Assembly (NCBI RefSeq): GCF_900155885.1
Contig: NZ_FTMB01000011.1
Location: 1-64,000, forward strand
From: Rhizobium sp. RU20A
GTDB taxonomy: Bacteria; Pseudomonadota; Alphaproteobacteria; Rhizobiales; Rhizobiaceae
DNA: 64,000 nucleotides
Direction of reading: 5' to 3'
Part shown: positions 35,614-43,923 of the stretch, piece after piece
Layout of the letters: the number at the start of each line of letters is the position of its first letter
How positions within the stretch are numbered: the stretch's first letter is position 1
The notes under the pieces: model-generated
Databases searched by the model: none
Told to the model about the DNA's origin: nothing
The model's input: only the letters and a program-made list of their open reading frames with translations
Translations under genes and position numbers: made by a program

Positions 35614-36531
35614 TCAGGAGCGCGCGATCGTCGCGCCGTCGAAATAGTTCAGGTTCCGGAAATAGAGCCGGATCGCCTTGGCGGCCGGGGAGAGGTCTGC
35701 CCCCTTTCTCCAGGCCAGACCGATGTTCATGGAGGGAACAGGGTCGCTGACGTTGATCGTCTCGATCCTTCGGCCTTCCAGCGACCAGGGGCGGTGCACC
35801 ATGTCGGAGAGGATGGCGACCCCCAGACCGTTGGCGACCATCGAGCGCACGGCTTCGATCGACGAGGTCCGTAGAATGACGCGCGGCTGGTAAGGAGAGG
35901 TATTCCAGTATTTGAGCGCCGAATGGGCCGCCTCGTCGACCGTCAGCATGATATAGGGCTCCGCGGCAATCTCCTTCAGTCCGACATCGTCGCGCTGCAG
36001 CAGGGGATGCTGGGCCGGGACCCAGAGCCGTCGTGTCGAACTCATCAGCGTTTCCGTCGCCAGCTGCGGATCGAGGATGTTGGAGGTGAGCAGCAGGGAA
36101 ATGTCGTAGCGGTTGGTGAGCAGGCCCTCCTCGATCGACTCGCGGTTCTGTTCGAAGAGCTGGATTTCGAGCTTGGGAAACAGGCGCCTGAGGCGCTCCA
36201 CGTGGACGGGCAGGAAATAGCCGATAACCGTATAGGTCGCCGCGATGGTCAGGACGCCTTCGATGTCGCTTGTCACGAAATCGAGGCGCATCGCTTCATC
36301 GACCTTGTTGAGAATATCATAGGCATGGGAGAGAAACTGCCGGCCTGCCTCCGTCAGGTTCATGCCCTGCGGGGTGCGCAGGAAGAGGCCGACGCCGAGG
36401 ATCTGCTCCAGTTCCTTGATGGCTGTGGTGATCGCCGACTGCGAAATCGACAGCGCGATCGCGGCCTGCGAAATCTGCCCGAGTTCGGCCGTTGCCACGA
36501 AATAGCGGACCTGCCGCAGACTGAATGCCAT
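35614..36531 (-). CDS. LysR-family transcriptional regulator
   Basis: 305-residue regulator. The N-terminal winged helix contains LRQVRYFVATAELGQISQAA and ALSISQSAITTAIKELEQIL. The effector domain follows at ~90-300. The start at 36531 has the strong ribosome site AGGAGAGG; a longer frame reaching 36735 runs through the promoter region. It is divergent from the pxp operon (252-base spacer), the classical LysR arrangement, so that operon is the likely target. The XRE gene downstream on the same strand begins 93 bases away. Confidence 0.92.
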   Translation of the reverse strand: MAFSLRQVRYFVATAELGQISQAAIALSISQSAITTAIKELEQILGVGLFLRTPQGMNLTEAGRQFLSHAYDILNKVDEAMRLDFVTSDIEGVLTIAATYTVIGYFLPVHVERLRRLFPKLEIQLFEQNRESIEEGLLTNRYDISLLLTSNILDPQLATETLMSSTRRLWVPAQHPLLQRDDVGLKEIAAEPYIMLTVDEAAHSALKYWNTSPYQPRVILRTSSIEAVRSMVANGLGVAILSDMVHRPWSLEGRRIETINVSDPVPSMNIGLAWRKGADLSPAAKAIRLYFRNLNYFDGATIARS

Positions 36532-36783
36532 GTCCCCTCTCCTTCTGAAAAACAGAAGACGCTCCGCAGGTTTCCAGATTTGCTGGCGTTTTACGGGGCA
36601 TGTTTCTGCGCAATTCGAAGGCAAATCGCGCCAAAGCCCTCCTCTGGCTCTCATTCTAAATGCCCACGCCTGCGTCGCAGCGTTCTGATTTTCATATAAC
36701 GAATAGCAGAAAATAGAATTTCTCAAAAGACACATTTTCTCCTAGCGTTTCCGTCGTGACGCTGGACCGCTGCCGGAGAGGAC

Positions 36784-37566
36784 ATGGACGTGCGCGACGT
36801 TGTCGACATCAATTGCGATATGGGCGAGGCCTTCGGCCGCTGGCGGGTCGGCGATGCGGACGATGCCGTCCTGATGGGGCTGATCAGTTCGGCCAACGTG
36901 GCGACCGGCTTTCATGCGGGTGACCCGAACCTGATGAACGAGACGGTGGAGCTTGCCGTCCGCCACGGCGTCGAGCTGGGTGCCCATCCCGGCTATAACG
37001 ACCTGCAGGGTTTTGGCCGTCGCCGGATCAACGGCACGGCCAAGGAACTCGTCAACGACATCGTCTACCAGGTGGGTGCGCTGCGCGAATTCGCTCGCCG
37101 TTATGGCGTGCGGCTCCAGCATGTGAAGCCGCATGGCGCGCTTTACATGGAGATGGCGGTCAATCCGGAACTGGCGCAGATCTTCGTGACCTACATGCGG
37201 GCCGCCGCCCCGGACGCCTTCATCTTCTGCATGGGCAAGTCGGCCACGCACCGCGCCGCGCTTGAGGCGGGGCAGCCGGTGGTGCGCGAGTTCTACGCCG
37301 ACCGCGACTATGACGACACCGGCTCCATCGTGTTCACCCGCGATGCCGGACGACCGGACCCCTCGGCCATTGCCCGCAAGGTGCTGCGCGCCTGCAAGGA
37401 GGGACGCGTGAAGACCGTGACCGGCAAGGAGATCGAGATCGAATTCGAGTCGATCTGCTTCCATTCCGATACGCTCGGCGCTTTCGAAATCGCCCGCACC
37501 ATGCGCGAGACGCTGATCGCGGAAGGCATTCGCATCGCGCCGGTTTCGAAGATCCTGAAGACCTGA
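36784..37566 (+). CDS. pxpA: 5-oxoprolinase subunit A (LamB/YcsF family)
   Basis: 260-residue TIM-barrel-like protein of the YcsF family. Family signatures are [13 protein letters not shown] at the start, [29 protein letters not shown] and [12 protein letters not shown]. In other bacteria PxpA works with PxpB and PxpC to hydrolyse 5-oxoproline with ATP. Here it is first in an operon with biotin carrier, biotin carboxylase, pxpB and pxpC. The divergent LysR protein probably regulates it. Confidence 0.92.
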   Translation: MDVRDVVDINCDMGEAFGRWRVGDADDAVLMGLISSANVATGFHAGDPNLMNETVELAVRHGVELGAHPGYNDLQGFGRRRINGTAKELVNDIVYQVGALREFARRYGVRLQHVKPHGALYMEMAVNPELAQIFVTYMRAAAPDAFIFCMGKSATHRAALEAGQPVVREFYADRDYDDTGSIVFTRDAGRPDPSAIARKVLRACKEGRVKTVTGKEIEIEFESICFHSDTLGAFEIARTMRETLIAEGIRIAPVSKILKT

Positions 37567-37615
37567 CCCCTCAGACAATAGCTTGCGACGACACCAAAAG
37601 AGAGCGGAGACCATC

Positions 37616-37858
37616 ATGAGCACGATCGAGATCAAGTCGCCTTTGCCGGGCACCTTCTACCGGGCCTCCTCGCCGGAGACGCCGCCCTTCAAGGCCGATG
37701 GCGATGCCGTTGCGGAAACCGACACGATCGGCCTGATCGAGGTGATGAAGACCTTCCAGGAAGTACCGGCCGGCGTTGCCGGCGCGAAGATCCGCTTCCT
37801 CGTCGACAATGAAGAGCCGGTCATGGCGGGACAGGTGATTGCCGAGGTCGAGGCATGA
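37616..37858 (+). CDS. Short biotin carboxyl carrier protein
   Basis: 80-residue biotinyl domain, far shorter than AccB of fatty-acid synthesis (~150 residues), without the Pro/Ala-rich N-terminus. The biotinylation site is in LIEVMKTFQEV; the lysine lies in VMK instead of the common AMK. It starts at MSTIEIKSPLPGTF. The ATGA overlap with the biotin carboxylase gene indicates coupled expression. It most likely carries CO2 from the carboxylase to a carboxyltransferase of this operon rather than serving lipid synthesis. Confidence 0.9.
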   Translation: MSTIEIKSPLPGTFYRASSPETPPFKADGDAVAETDTIGLIEVMKTFQEVPAGVAGAKIRFLVDNEEPVMAGQVIAEVEA

Positions 37859-39258
37859 CCATCCGCAGTCTGCTGGTCGCGAACAGGGGCGAGATCGCCG
37901 TCCGCATCATCCGGGCCGCCAAGGCGCTGGGGATCCGCACCGTGCAGGTCTACAGCGCGGCCGATGCCGACATGCTGGCGGTGCGCCTCGCCGACGAAGC
38001 GGTCAACATTGGCCCGCCGGCCGCGAAGAAAAGCTATCTCAACATCGAGGCGGTCATCGCTGCTGCAAAGGCCGCCGGGGTCGATGCCGTGCATCCGGGC
38101 TATGGCTTCCTGTCTGAGAACGGTGAGTTCGCCGATGCGGTCGAAGCCGCCGGCCTGATCTTCATCGGCCCCTCCGGCGATGCGATCCGCCTTCTCGGCG
38201 ACAAGGTCGCCGCCCGCGCGGTTGCTGCCAAGGCCGGCGTACCGACCGTGCCGGGCAGCGCCGGCCGCATCGACGACATCGCCGAGGCACGCCGGATCGC
38301 CGGCGAAACCGGCTTTCCGGTGATGATCAAGGCGGCGGCCGGTGGCGGCGGGCGCGGCATCCGCATCGTCGAGAGCATGGAAGAGCTGGATCGCCAGTTC
38401 CCGCAAGCTTCGGCGGAAGCGGCAGCCGCCTTCGGCGACGGTGGCCTCTACATGGAAAAGGTCATCACCAGGGCGCGCCATGTCGAGGTGCAGATCCTCG
38501 GCGACGGCAAGAATGTGGTCCACTGCTTCGAGCGGGAATGCTCTTTGCAGCGCCGCCGCCAGAAGGTCTGGGAAGAGGCGCCGGCCGTCGGCCTGCCCGC
38601 CGATATCCGCGCCCGCCTGTGCGACAGCGCCGTGGCGCTCGCCCGGGAGGTGAAGTATCGCGGCGCCGGCACGGTCGAGTATCTCTATGACGAGGAGGCC
38701 GGGGCCTTCTACTTCATCGAGGTCAACACCCGCATCCAGGTGGAGCACCCCGTGACCGAGATGATCACCGGCATCGATCTGGTGCAGGAGATGATCCGGG
38801 TGGCGGGCGGCGAAACGCTTTCGGTGCGGCAGGAGGATATCCGCATCACCGGCCACGCCATCGAGTGCCGCATCAATGCCGAGGATCCGGCCCGCGGCTT
38901 CCAGCCGGCGCCGGGCACGGTGGCAAGGCTCGACGTGCCGGAAGCGGCTGGCATCCGCTTCGATACGATGCTCTACGAGGGCTACACCATCCCGCCCTTC
39001 TACGACTCGCTGCTCGGCAAGCTGATCGTGCATGCGGGGGATCGGGCGGTCTGCATCGCGAAGCTGGAAGAGGCGCTCACCGCGCTGGTGATCGGCGGCG
39101 TCAGCACCACCATTCCCCTGCACCTTGCGCTCGCCGGCGATGACGCCGTGCAGCGCGCAGACTTTCACACCCGCTTCCTCGAGCCGTGGCTTGCGGCGGA
39201 GGGCGAAGCCAGGATTGCCGCCCTGAGCGGCGTTGAAACGGAGGGACAGAGCGCATGA
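37855..39258 (+). CDS. Biotin carboxylase (AccC-like)
   Basis: 467-residue ATP-grasp enzyme that carboxylates biotin with bicarbonate and ATP. Key motifs: LLVANRGEIAVRIIRAAKAL at the N-terminus, the glycine-rich KAAAGGGGRGIRIV, ERECSLQRRRQKVWEEAP, and FIEVNTRIQVEHPVTEM. Length is normal for AccC. Overlaps both neighbours by ATGA. As it sits between pxpA and pxpB, it is an operon-specific paralogue rather than the housekeeping AccC. Confidence 0.94.
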   Translation: MTIRSLLVANRGEIAVRIIRAAKALGIRTVQVYSAADADMLAVRLADEAVNIGPPAAKKSYLNIEAVIAAAKAAGVDAVHPGYGFLSENGEFADAVEAAGLIFIGPSGDAIRLLGDKVAARAVAAKAGVPTVPGSAGRIDDIAEARRIAGETGFPVMIKAAAGGGGRGIRIVESMEELDRQFPQASAEAAAAFGDGGLYMEKVITRARHVEVQILGDGKNVVHCFERECSLQRRRQKVWEEAPAVGLPADIRARLCDSAVALAREVKYRGAGTVEYLYDEEAGAFYFIEVNTRIQVEHPVTEMITGIDLVQEMIRVAGGETLSVRQEDIRITGHAIECRINAEDPARGFQPAPGTVARLDVPEAAGIRFDTMLYEGYTIPPFYDSLLGKLIVHAGDRAVCIAKLEEALTALVIGGVSTTIPLHLALAGDDAVQRADFHTRFLEPWLAAEGEARIAALSGVETEGQSA

Positions 39259-40130
39259 GTGTCCGATATTCGTTCGGAGGGGACGAGCACCTCTTCGTGG
39301 AATGCAGCGATGAAATGTCGCTCGATGCCTTCTTCAAGAGTCTGTCGATGGCGAAAGGCGTCAGGGAAAGCGGCATCAAGGGCGTGACCGAGATCTGCCC
39401 GGCCAACGCCTCGTTCCAGATCAAGTTCGACCCCGACATCATCAAGCCCGACGACGTGCTGGCCGAGGTCCGCTCCATCGAGGGCGCCGCCGAGAAGGCC
39501 GAACCGGTCATCAAGACCCGCATCGTCGAGATCCCCGTCTACTATAACGATCCCTGGACGCATGAGACGCTGATGCGTTTTCGCGAGCGGCATCAGGATC
39601 CGACCGGCACCGATCTCGACTACGCCGCCCGCATCAACGACTTCGGTTCGGTCGATGATTTCGTGGCCGCCCATTCGGGTTCGCCCTGGTTCGTCTCCAT
39701 GGTCGGCTTCGTCGCCGGCCTGCCCTTCATGTACCAGATGGTGGAGCGGCAGCGGCAGATCGAAGTGCCGAAATATCTGCGCCCGCGCACCGATACGCCG
39801 AAGCTGACGGTCGGTCACGGTGGGTGCTTCGGCTGCATCTATTCGGTGCGCGGCGCCGGCGGCTACCAGATGTTCGGCATCACACCCATGCCGATCTTCG
39901 ATCCGACCCAGACCACGAGCTACTTGCGCGACTTCATGGTGTTCTTCCGCCCCGGCGACATCGTCAAGTTCAAGCCGATCGGCCGCGATGCCTATGACCA
40001 GGCCGTCGAGGATGTGGACAAGGGGCGCTTTGCACCGCCGATCCGCGAGGTCAATTTCGATCTTCGGGAATTCAGCAAGGATATCGACGGCTACAACGCC
40101 AGGCTGGAGGGCATGATCAATGGCCATTAA
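39255..40130 (+). CDS. pxpB: 5-oxoprolinase subunit B (KipI/allophanate hydrolase subunit 1 family)
   Basis: 291-residue KipI-family protein, related to the N-terminal half of the allophanate hydrolase-like domain. Family signatures are RYSFGGDEHLFVE at the start, VEIPVYYNDPWTHETLM, GFVAGLPFMYQM, and a Gly/Phe-rich end region. At 291 residues it is longer than E. coli PxpB (~220), with extra sequence mainly in the N-terminal half. It overlaps pxpC by 11 bases and forms the PxpBC complex. Confidence 0.9.
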   Translation: MSVRYSFGGDEHLFVECSDEMSLDAFFKSLSMAKGVRESGIKGVTEICPANASFQIKFDPDIIKPDDVLAEVRSIEGAAEKAEPVIKTRIVEIPVYYNDPWTHETLMRFRERHQDPTGTDLDYAARINDFGSVDDFVAAHSGSPWFVSMVGFVAGLPFMYQMVERQRQIEVPKYLRPRTDTPKLTVGHGGCFGCIYSVRGAGGYQMFGITPMPIFDPTQTTSYLRDFMVFFRPGDIVKFKPIGRDAYDQAVEDVDKGRFAPPIREVNFDLREFSKDIDGYNARLEGMINGH

Positions 40131-41091
40131 AGTCCTGCATCACGGTCTGGCGACGAGTGTCCAGGACCTCGGCCGCCCCGGCTATTTCCACCTCGGCATT
40201 CCCATGGGCGGGGCCATGGACCGGCTCGCCTTGCGCGCGGCAAATCTTCTCGTCGGCAATGACGAGGGCGCGGCCGGCCTCGAGGCCGTCTTCATGGGGC
40301 CGAAACTGCTCTTTACCGAGGACGCCGTCGTTGCCGTCACGGGCGCTGACATGCCGCCCAAGGTGGACGGCGTCGTGCAGCCCGGCTGGACCGCCTTTGA
40401 GGTGAAGGCCGGCCAGGAACTCAGCTTCGATTTCCTGAAGTCGGGCGCGCGCATCTACATCGCCGTCTCCGGCGGCATCGATGTGCCCGAAGCGCTCGGC
40501 AGCCGCTCGACCTATGCTATCGGCGCGCTCGGCGGCTACAAGGGCCGGCCGCTCGCGGCAGGGGACGAATTGCCGGTCGGCGCGAGCACGGGCGCCGTTG
40601 CGGGTCGCAGCGTGGCGGAGGAGTTCCGGCGGGGTCCCGGAAGCCCGGCGGAACTGCGCGTGCTGCCCGGCCTTTACTGGGACCGCCTGACGGAGGAGGC
40701 CAAGGACGGCTTCTTTGCCGATGAGTGGAAGGTGGCGCCGGAGGCGGACCGCATGGGCTACCGCTTCCGCGGCGGCCGCAAGATGAGCTTTGTCGATCGC
40801 CAGCAGCCCTTCGGCGCCGGGTCAGACCCGTCCAACATCGTGGACAGCTGCTACCCCTACGGATCGATCCAGATTCCCGGCGGCACGGAGCCGATCATCC
40901 TGCATCGCGATGCGGTGTCGGGCGGCGGCTACTTCATGGTCGGCACGGTGATCTCGGCCGACATGGACCTGATCGGCCAGTTGCAGCCCCACAAGCCGGC
41001 CCGCTTCGTCAAGGTGACGATGGACGAGGCGCTGGCCGCGCGGGCTGAGCGCAAGGCGCTGATCGACCGCATGCGGGCGTCGCTCGCCTGA
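40120..41091 (+). CDS. pxpC: 5-oxoprolinase subunit C (KipA, biotin-dependent carboxyltransferase family)
   Basis: 323-residue KipA-family protein. Motifs: ATSVQDLGRPGYFHLGIPMG near the N-terminus, GSRSTYAIGALGGYKGRPL in the middle and SCYPYGSIQIPGGTEPIILH toward the end. The family is related to the carboxyltransferase domain of urea carboxylase, which is notable given the biotin carrier and carboxylase in this operon. It ends 69 bases from the convergent GntR gene. Confidence 0.92.
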   Translation: MAIKVLHHGLATSVQDLGRPGYFHLGIPMGGAMDRLALRAANLLVGNDEGAAGLEAVFMGPKLLFTEDAVVAVTGADMPPKVDGVVQPGWTAFEVKAGQELSFDFLKSGARIYIAVSGGIDVPEALGSRSTYAIGALGGYKGRPLAAGDELPVGASTGAVAGRSVAEEFRRGPGSPAELRVLPGLYWDRLTEEAKDGFFADEWKVAPEADRMGYRFRGGRKMSFVDRQQPFGAGSDPSNIVDSCYPYGSIQIPGGTEPIILHRDAVSGGGYFMVGTVISADMDLIGQLQPHKPARFVKVTMDEALAARAERKALIDRMRASLA

Positions 41092-41159
41092 CAGGAAACC
41101 GGAGCGGGAGAAAGGAGATCGTGATGCAGACCAGCAGAATTTCCCCTCCCCGCTTCCGC

Positions 41160-42242
41160 TCACTCCTGAACGCGGGTGAGGTAGTCGGCGGTCTCTCCGG
41201 GGCCGGGAATGATCGCGACGATCTTCATCTGGGCGATCGTCCGGTTCACGGCGGCGTCGAGATGGGTTTCGAGCATGGCGGCGGCCGCGCAAGGGGCGCC
41301 GCGCATCAGGAGTTCCACGACGAGTCTCAACTCGGTGATGACCATGGGGTCGCCGGGAAGGCCGAGCCGGCGCAGCAGACGGTCCGTGGCCGTCATCGGC
41401 AGGAGATTGTTGCGGATGAGGTCCTGGAGCTTTTCGTTCGGCGTGGCGAGAACGCAGGTCTCGATGAACCGGGCCTGGATGTCCTCGAGGTCGTCGAGGT
41501 AATCGGGGACGTCGCGGGCCTCCAGCGCCACCAGCCGGTCGAAGAGGGCAGTCAGCGCCTCGCGATCGATATCGTTCGCCCCGGTCTGCAAGGCCTGCGG
41601 TTCGAGCATGCGGCGCAGCACGAAATGCTCCTTGATCGTCTGCGCCGTCAGGGGCCCTGCGATCCAGTGCGAGCTCTGGTTCTTGCGCACCAGCCCCCGC
41701 TCGCGCAGGCGCGTCAGGATATCGCGCACGATGGTGCGGCTGACCTTGAAGTGATTGGCAAGTTCGATCTCGATGATGCGGTATTGCCCGAAGACGACGC
41801 AGCCGGCCACGTCGCGCTCCACCGTATTGTAGATGCGCTCCCAGGAGGAACGGCTTTGCAACGCCTCGTCGGCGTGCTCGGGAATAGTGAGGCCGAGGCT
41901 CTTGATGTCGGTGCGGTCAGGCTCGATCCCGGCGCCCGGCGGCCCGACCAGATAACCGCGTCCCTTGAAGCGATGGACGAGACCGTCGGCTTCCAGGGCT
42001 TGCAGCGCGCGCTGTATGGGCGCCCGGGAGGTCTGGAGAATATCGGCGATCGGCCCCTCCAGCAGCACGAGGCCGGGCGGCAGCACGCCTTCGAAAATGT
42101 TCCGGCGCAGAACCTCCTCGGCGATCTCATAACGTCGCCGCGTGTTCTGTCCGGTCTGGCTTTCGATCATGCTGTCGGCCATGGGCGCGATCTTTCCCCG
42201 CGGAAGGAGGTGGCGGTGTGCTTCTTTTAGACAATTTGCCAT
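41160..42242 (-). CDS. GntR/FCD-family regulator with two winged-helix domains
   Basis: 360-residue regulator. One GntR winged helix covers ~35-95 (RRYEIAEEVLRRNIFEGVLP, TSRAPIQRALQALEADGLVH). A second covers ~130-200 (RIIEIELANHFKVSRTIVRD, ILTRLRERGLVRKN). An FCD-type helical effector domain follows (LRRMLEPQALQTGA). Normal FCD regulators have one DNA-binding domain and ~230 residues. The ATG at 42242 follows AGGAGG with short spacing; an ATG at 42182 is an alternative that keeps both domains. It is divergent from the transporter operon and has matching operator-like sites in the spacer. Confidence 0.88.
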   Translation of the reverse strand: MANCLKEAHRHLLPRGKIAPMADSMIESQTGQNTRRRYEIAEEVLRRNIFEGVLPPGLVLLEGPIADILQTSRAPIQRALQALEADGLVHRFKGRGYLVGPPGAGIEPDRTDIKSLGLTIPEHADEALQSRSSWERIYNTVERDVAGCVVFGQYRIIEIELANHFKVSRTIVRDILTRLRERGLVRKNQSSHWIAGPLTAQTIKEHFVLRRMLEPQALQTGANDIDREALTALFDRLVALEARDVPDYLDDLEDIQARFIETCVLATPNEKLQDLIRNNLLPMTATDRLLRRLGLPGDPMVITELRLVVELLMRGAPCAAAAMLETHLDAAVNRTIAQMKIVAIIPGPGETADYLTRVQE

Positions 42243-42271
42243 GCGCCTCCTAGATCGATCTAAAAATGATT

Positions 42272-42283
42272 ATTGCATACAAT
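42272..42283. promoter_or_regulatory. Candidate GntR operator proximal to the regulator
   Basis: ATTGCATACAAT is a near-palindrome of the form ATTG-N4-CAAT, 30 bases upstream of the regulator start. GntR proteins of the FadR/FCD group commonly bind short palindromes such as TTGTATACAA. The flanks on the minus strand (TCATTTTT downstream of the core) recur at the second site. Confidence 0.55.
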
Positions 42284-42544
42284 AGTCTGTCAGTTTTGGT
42301 TTTTTGTCGAGGGCTATTGATGGGCAGACACAAGCGATGTTTCAACTTTTCCGACGGGTATCAGCGGTAAATGTGAGGGCTTTCAACCATAAAGGGACGT
42401 TCAACTGTTATAAAATAACATGAAGACGGCCATTTTGACGCATTGTGTGCTGCGCGCCGGTCGGGTCGCGGACCGCGGCGTGTCATCCCTCAAGCGCCTG
42501 ATCGGCAGACGTTCCGCACAAAAATGCATTTCATAAAAAAGTCT

Positions 42545-42556
42545 ATTGAATGCAAA
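42545..42556. promoter_or_regulatory. Candidate GntR operator on the transporter side
   Basis: ATTGAATGCAAA is the second copy of the operator-like core, in opposite orientation to that at 42272. Including flanks, 24 of 30 positions agree between the two blocks (shared CTATTG.ATGCAA.AATCATTT). It lies ~200 bases upstream of the ATPase start. Confidence 0.5.
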
Positions 42557-42753
42557 AATCATTTATGCCATGGTTATTTCAGCGCCACTGAGAAGCGCGG
42601 GAACAGACAGACAGCATTTTTGAGACAATCTCGGACGGCATTTCCGGCGCGCTGAAGCCTTCAGCGTGAACGATGCCGGCTATTCACGAGGTCGGGCGAC
42701 ACCATCGCCCGTCGCGGGAGAGCCGTGCCCGGAATCCGCCGTCGCGAAGAAAG

Positions 42754-43842
42754 ATGGCAGGGATTTCAGTGACGGCTGTGCTCCACCTCCGAAACGTCGT
42801 GAAACAGTACGGTGATAGCCGTGCGCTGGACGGCGTCAGCCTGTCCTTGCCCGACAATTCCTACATTTCGCTGCTCGGCCCGAGCGGCTCCGGCAAGACA
42901 ACGCTGCTGCGCGTCATCGCCGGTTTCGAGCAGCCGGAAGCCGGTGAAATCCGGTTCCAGGGCGCGCGCATCGACGCGCTGCCGCCCCACCAGCGCGGCA
43001 TCGGCTTCGTTTTCCAGAATTTCGCGCTCTTCCCGCATCTGTCCGTCGAGCAGAACATTGCCTTCGGTCTTACCAATCGTGCCATCGATCCGGTAACCGA
43101 TGGCGAGGTGGTTCGTCGCAAGGTCAAGGACATGATCGCGCTCGTGGGCCTCACCGGCCTCGAGGACCGCGGCGTCAGCCAGATCTCGGGCGGTCAGAAG
43201 CAGCGCGTGGCGCTCGCCCGCACGCTGGTCACCGAGCCGAAGATGGTGCTGCTCGACGAGCCGCTCGGCGCGCTCGATGCGAACCTGCGCACCCGCATGC
43301 GGTCCGAACTGCGCAGCATTCGCGAGCGCTGCGGGGTGACCTTCCTGCACGTGACCGGCAGCGAGACGGAAGCGCTGGCCATGGGCGACACCGTTCTCGT
43401 GCTCGACCGGGCCCGCATCGCCCAGCAGGGCGATGCCGACACGATCTATAACCGTCCCTCCTCGCCGGCCGTCGCCCGCTTTCTCAACTGCTACAATCTC
43501 TTGCCGGGTCAGGTGTCCGGCGAAAGCTTCGTGTCATCAGTTGGTACACTCGGGCTTGGCGGCCTGCGCCAGACGGCGGCGAACCCCACCTACGCGATCC
43601 GCTACGACCGCGTCTCGATCCGGGCAAAGGACGCAGCCCTTGCCGACGGCGAAACGGGCATCGACGGCACGTTCATCGCCAGCGAATACACGGGCTCGGC
43701 CGTCAATGCCTTCTTTACCCTGGCCGATGGCAGCATCTTCGAGGTCGAGCAGCATCTGAGCCACGCGGCCCCATCCACCTTCGAGCCGCAGGCGGCCTAT
43801 CGCCTTGCCTGGAAGAAGGAGGACGCGCTTGTCTATGCCTGA
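42754..43842 (+). CDS. Polyamine-type ABC transporter ATP-binding protein lacking the switch histidine
   Basis: 362-residue PotA-like ATPase: Walker A GPSGSGKTT, Q-loop FVFQNFALFPHLSV, signature ISGGQKQRVALARTL, Walker B MVLLDEPLGALDANLR. The H-loop, normally VTHDQEEAL, reads VTGSETEALAMGD, so the catalytic switch His is replaced by G202. A TOBE domain follows. A second ATPase with intact H-loop is encoded at 48600 in the same operon, suggesting an asymmetric ATPase pair. The ATG at 42754 (MAGISVTAVLH) is a reasonable start; an in-frame extension to 42673 has no support. Confidence 0.9.
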   Translation: MAGISVTAVLHLRNVVKQYGDSRALDGVSLSLPDNSYISLLGPSGSGKTTLLRVIAGFEQPEAGEIRFQGARIDALPPHQRGIGFVFQNFALFPHLSVEQNIAFGLTNRAIDPVTDGEVVRRKVKDMIALVGLTGLEDRGVSQISGGQKQRVALARTLVTEPKMVLLDEPLGALDANLRTRMRSELRSIRERCGVTFLHVTGSETEALAMGDTVLVLDRARIAQQGDADTIYNRPSSPAVARFLNCYNLLPGQVSGESFVSSVGTLGLGGLRQTAANPTYAIRYDRVSIRAKDAALADGETGIDGTFIASEYTGSAVNAFFTLADGSIFEVEQHLSHAAPSTFEPQAAYRLAWKKEDALVYA

Positions 43843-43923
43843 CGCACCCGCAGCCCGCCGCGCCGCCCTTCGCCTCCGCCCCTCTTCTGCCCGACCGGCG
43901 ATCCGCATCCGGAGATCCGCACC

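Larger units (their letters stand above)
42243..42753. other. AT-rich divergent regulatory region
   Basis: 511 bases between the GntR regulator and the ATPase gene, AT-rich for this window. It holds two similar, oppositely oriented blocks of ~30 bases (around 42265-42294 and 42539-42568) with operator-like cores. A short open frame near 42443-42655 shows no recognisable protein. The blocks sit near the two divergent promoters. Confidence 0.6.

Noticed and set aside
42443-42655. 70-residue frame in the GntR divergent spacer
   Set aside because: Crosses the AT-rich operator-like region, has mixed composition and no family resemblance.
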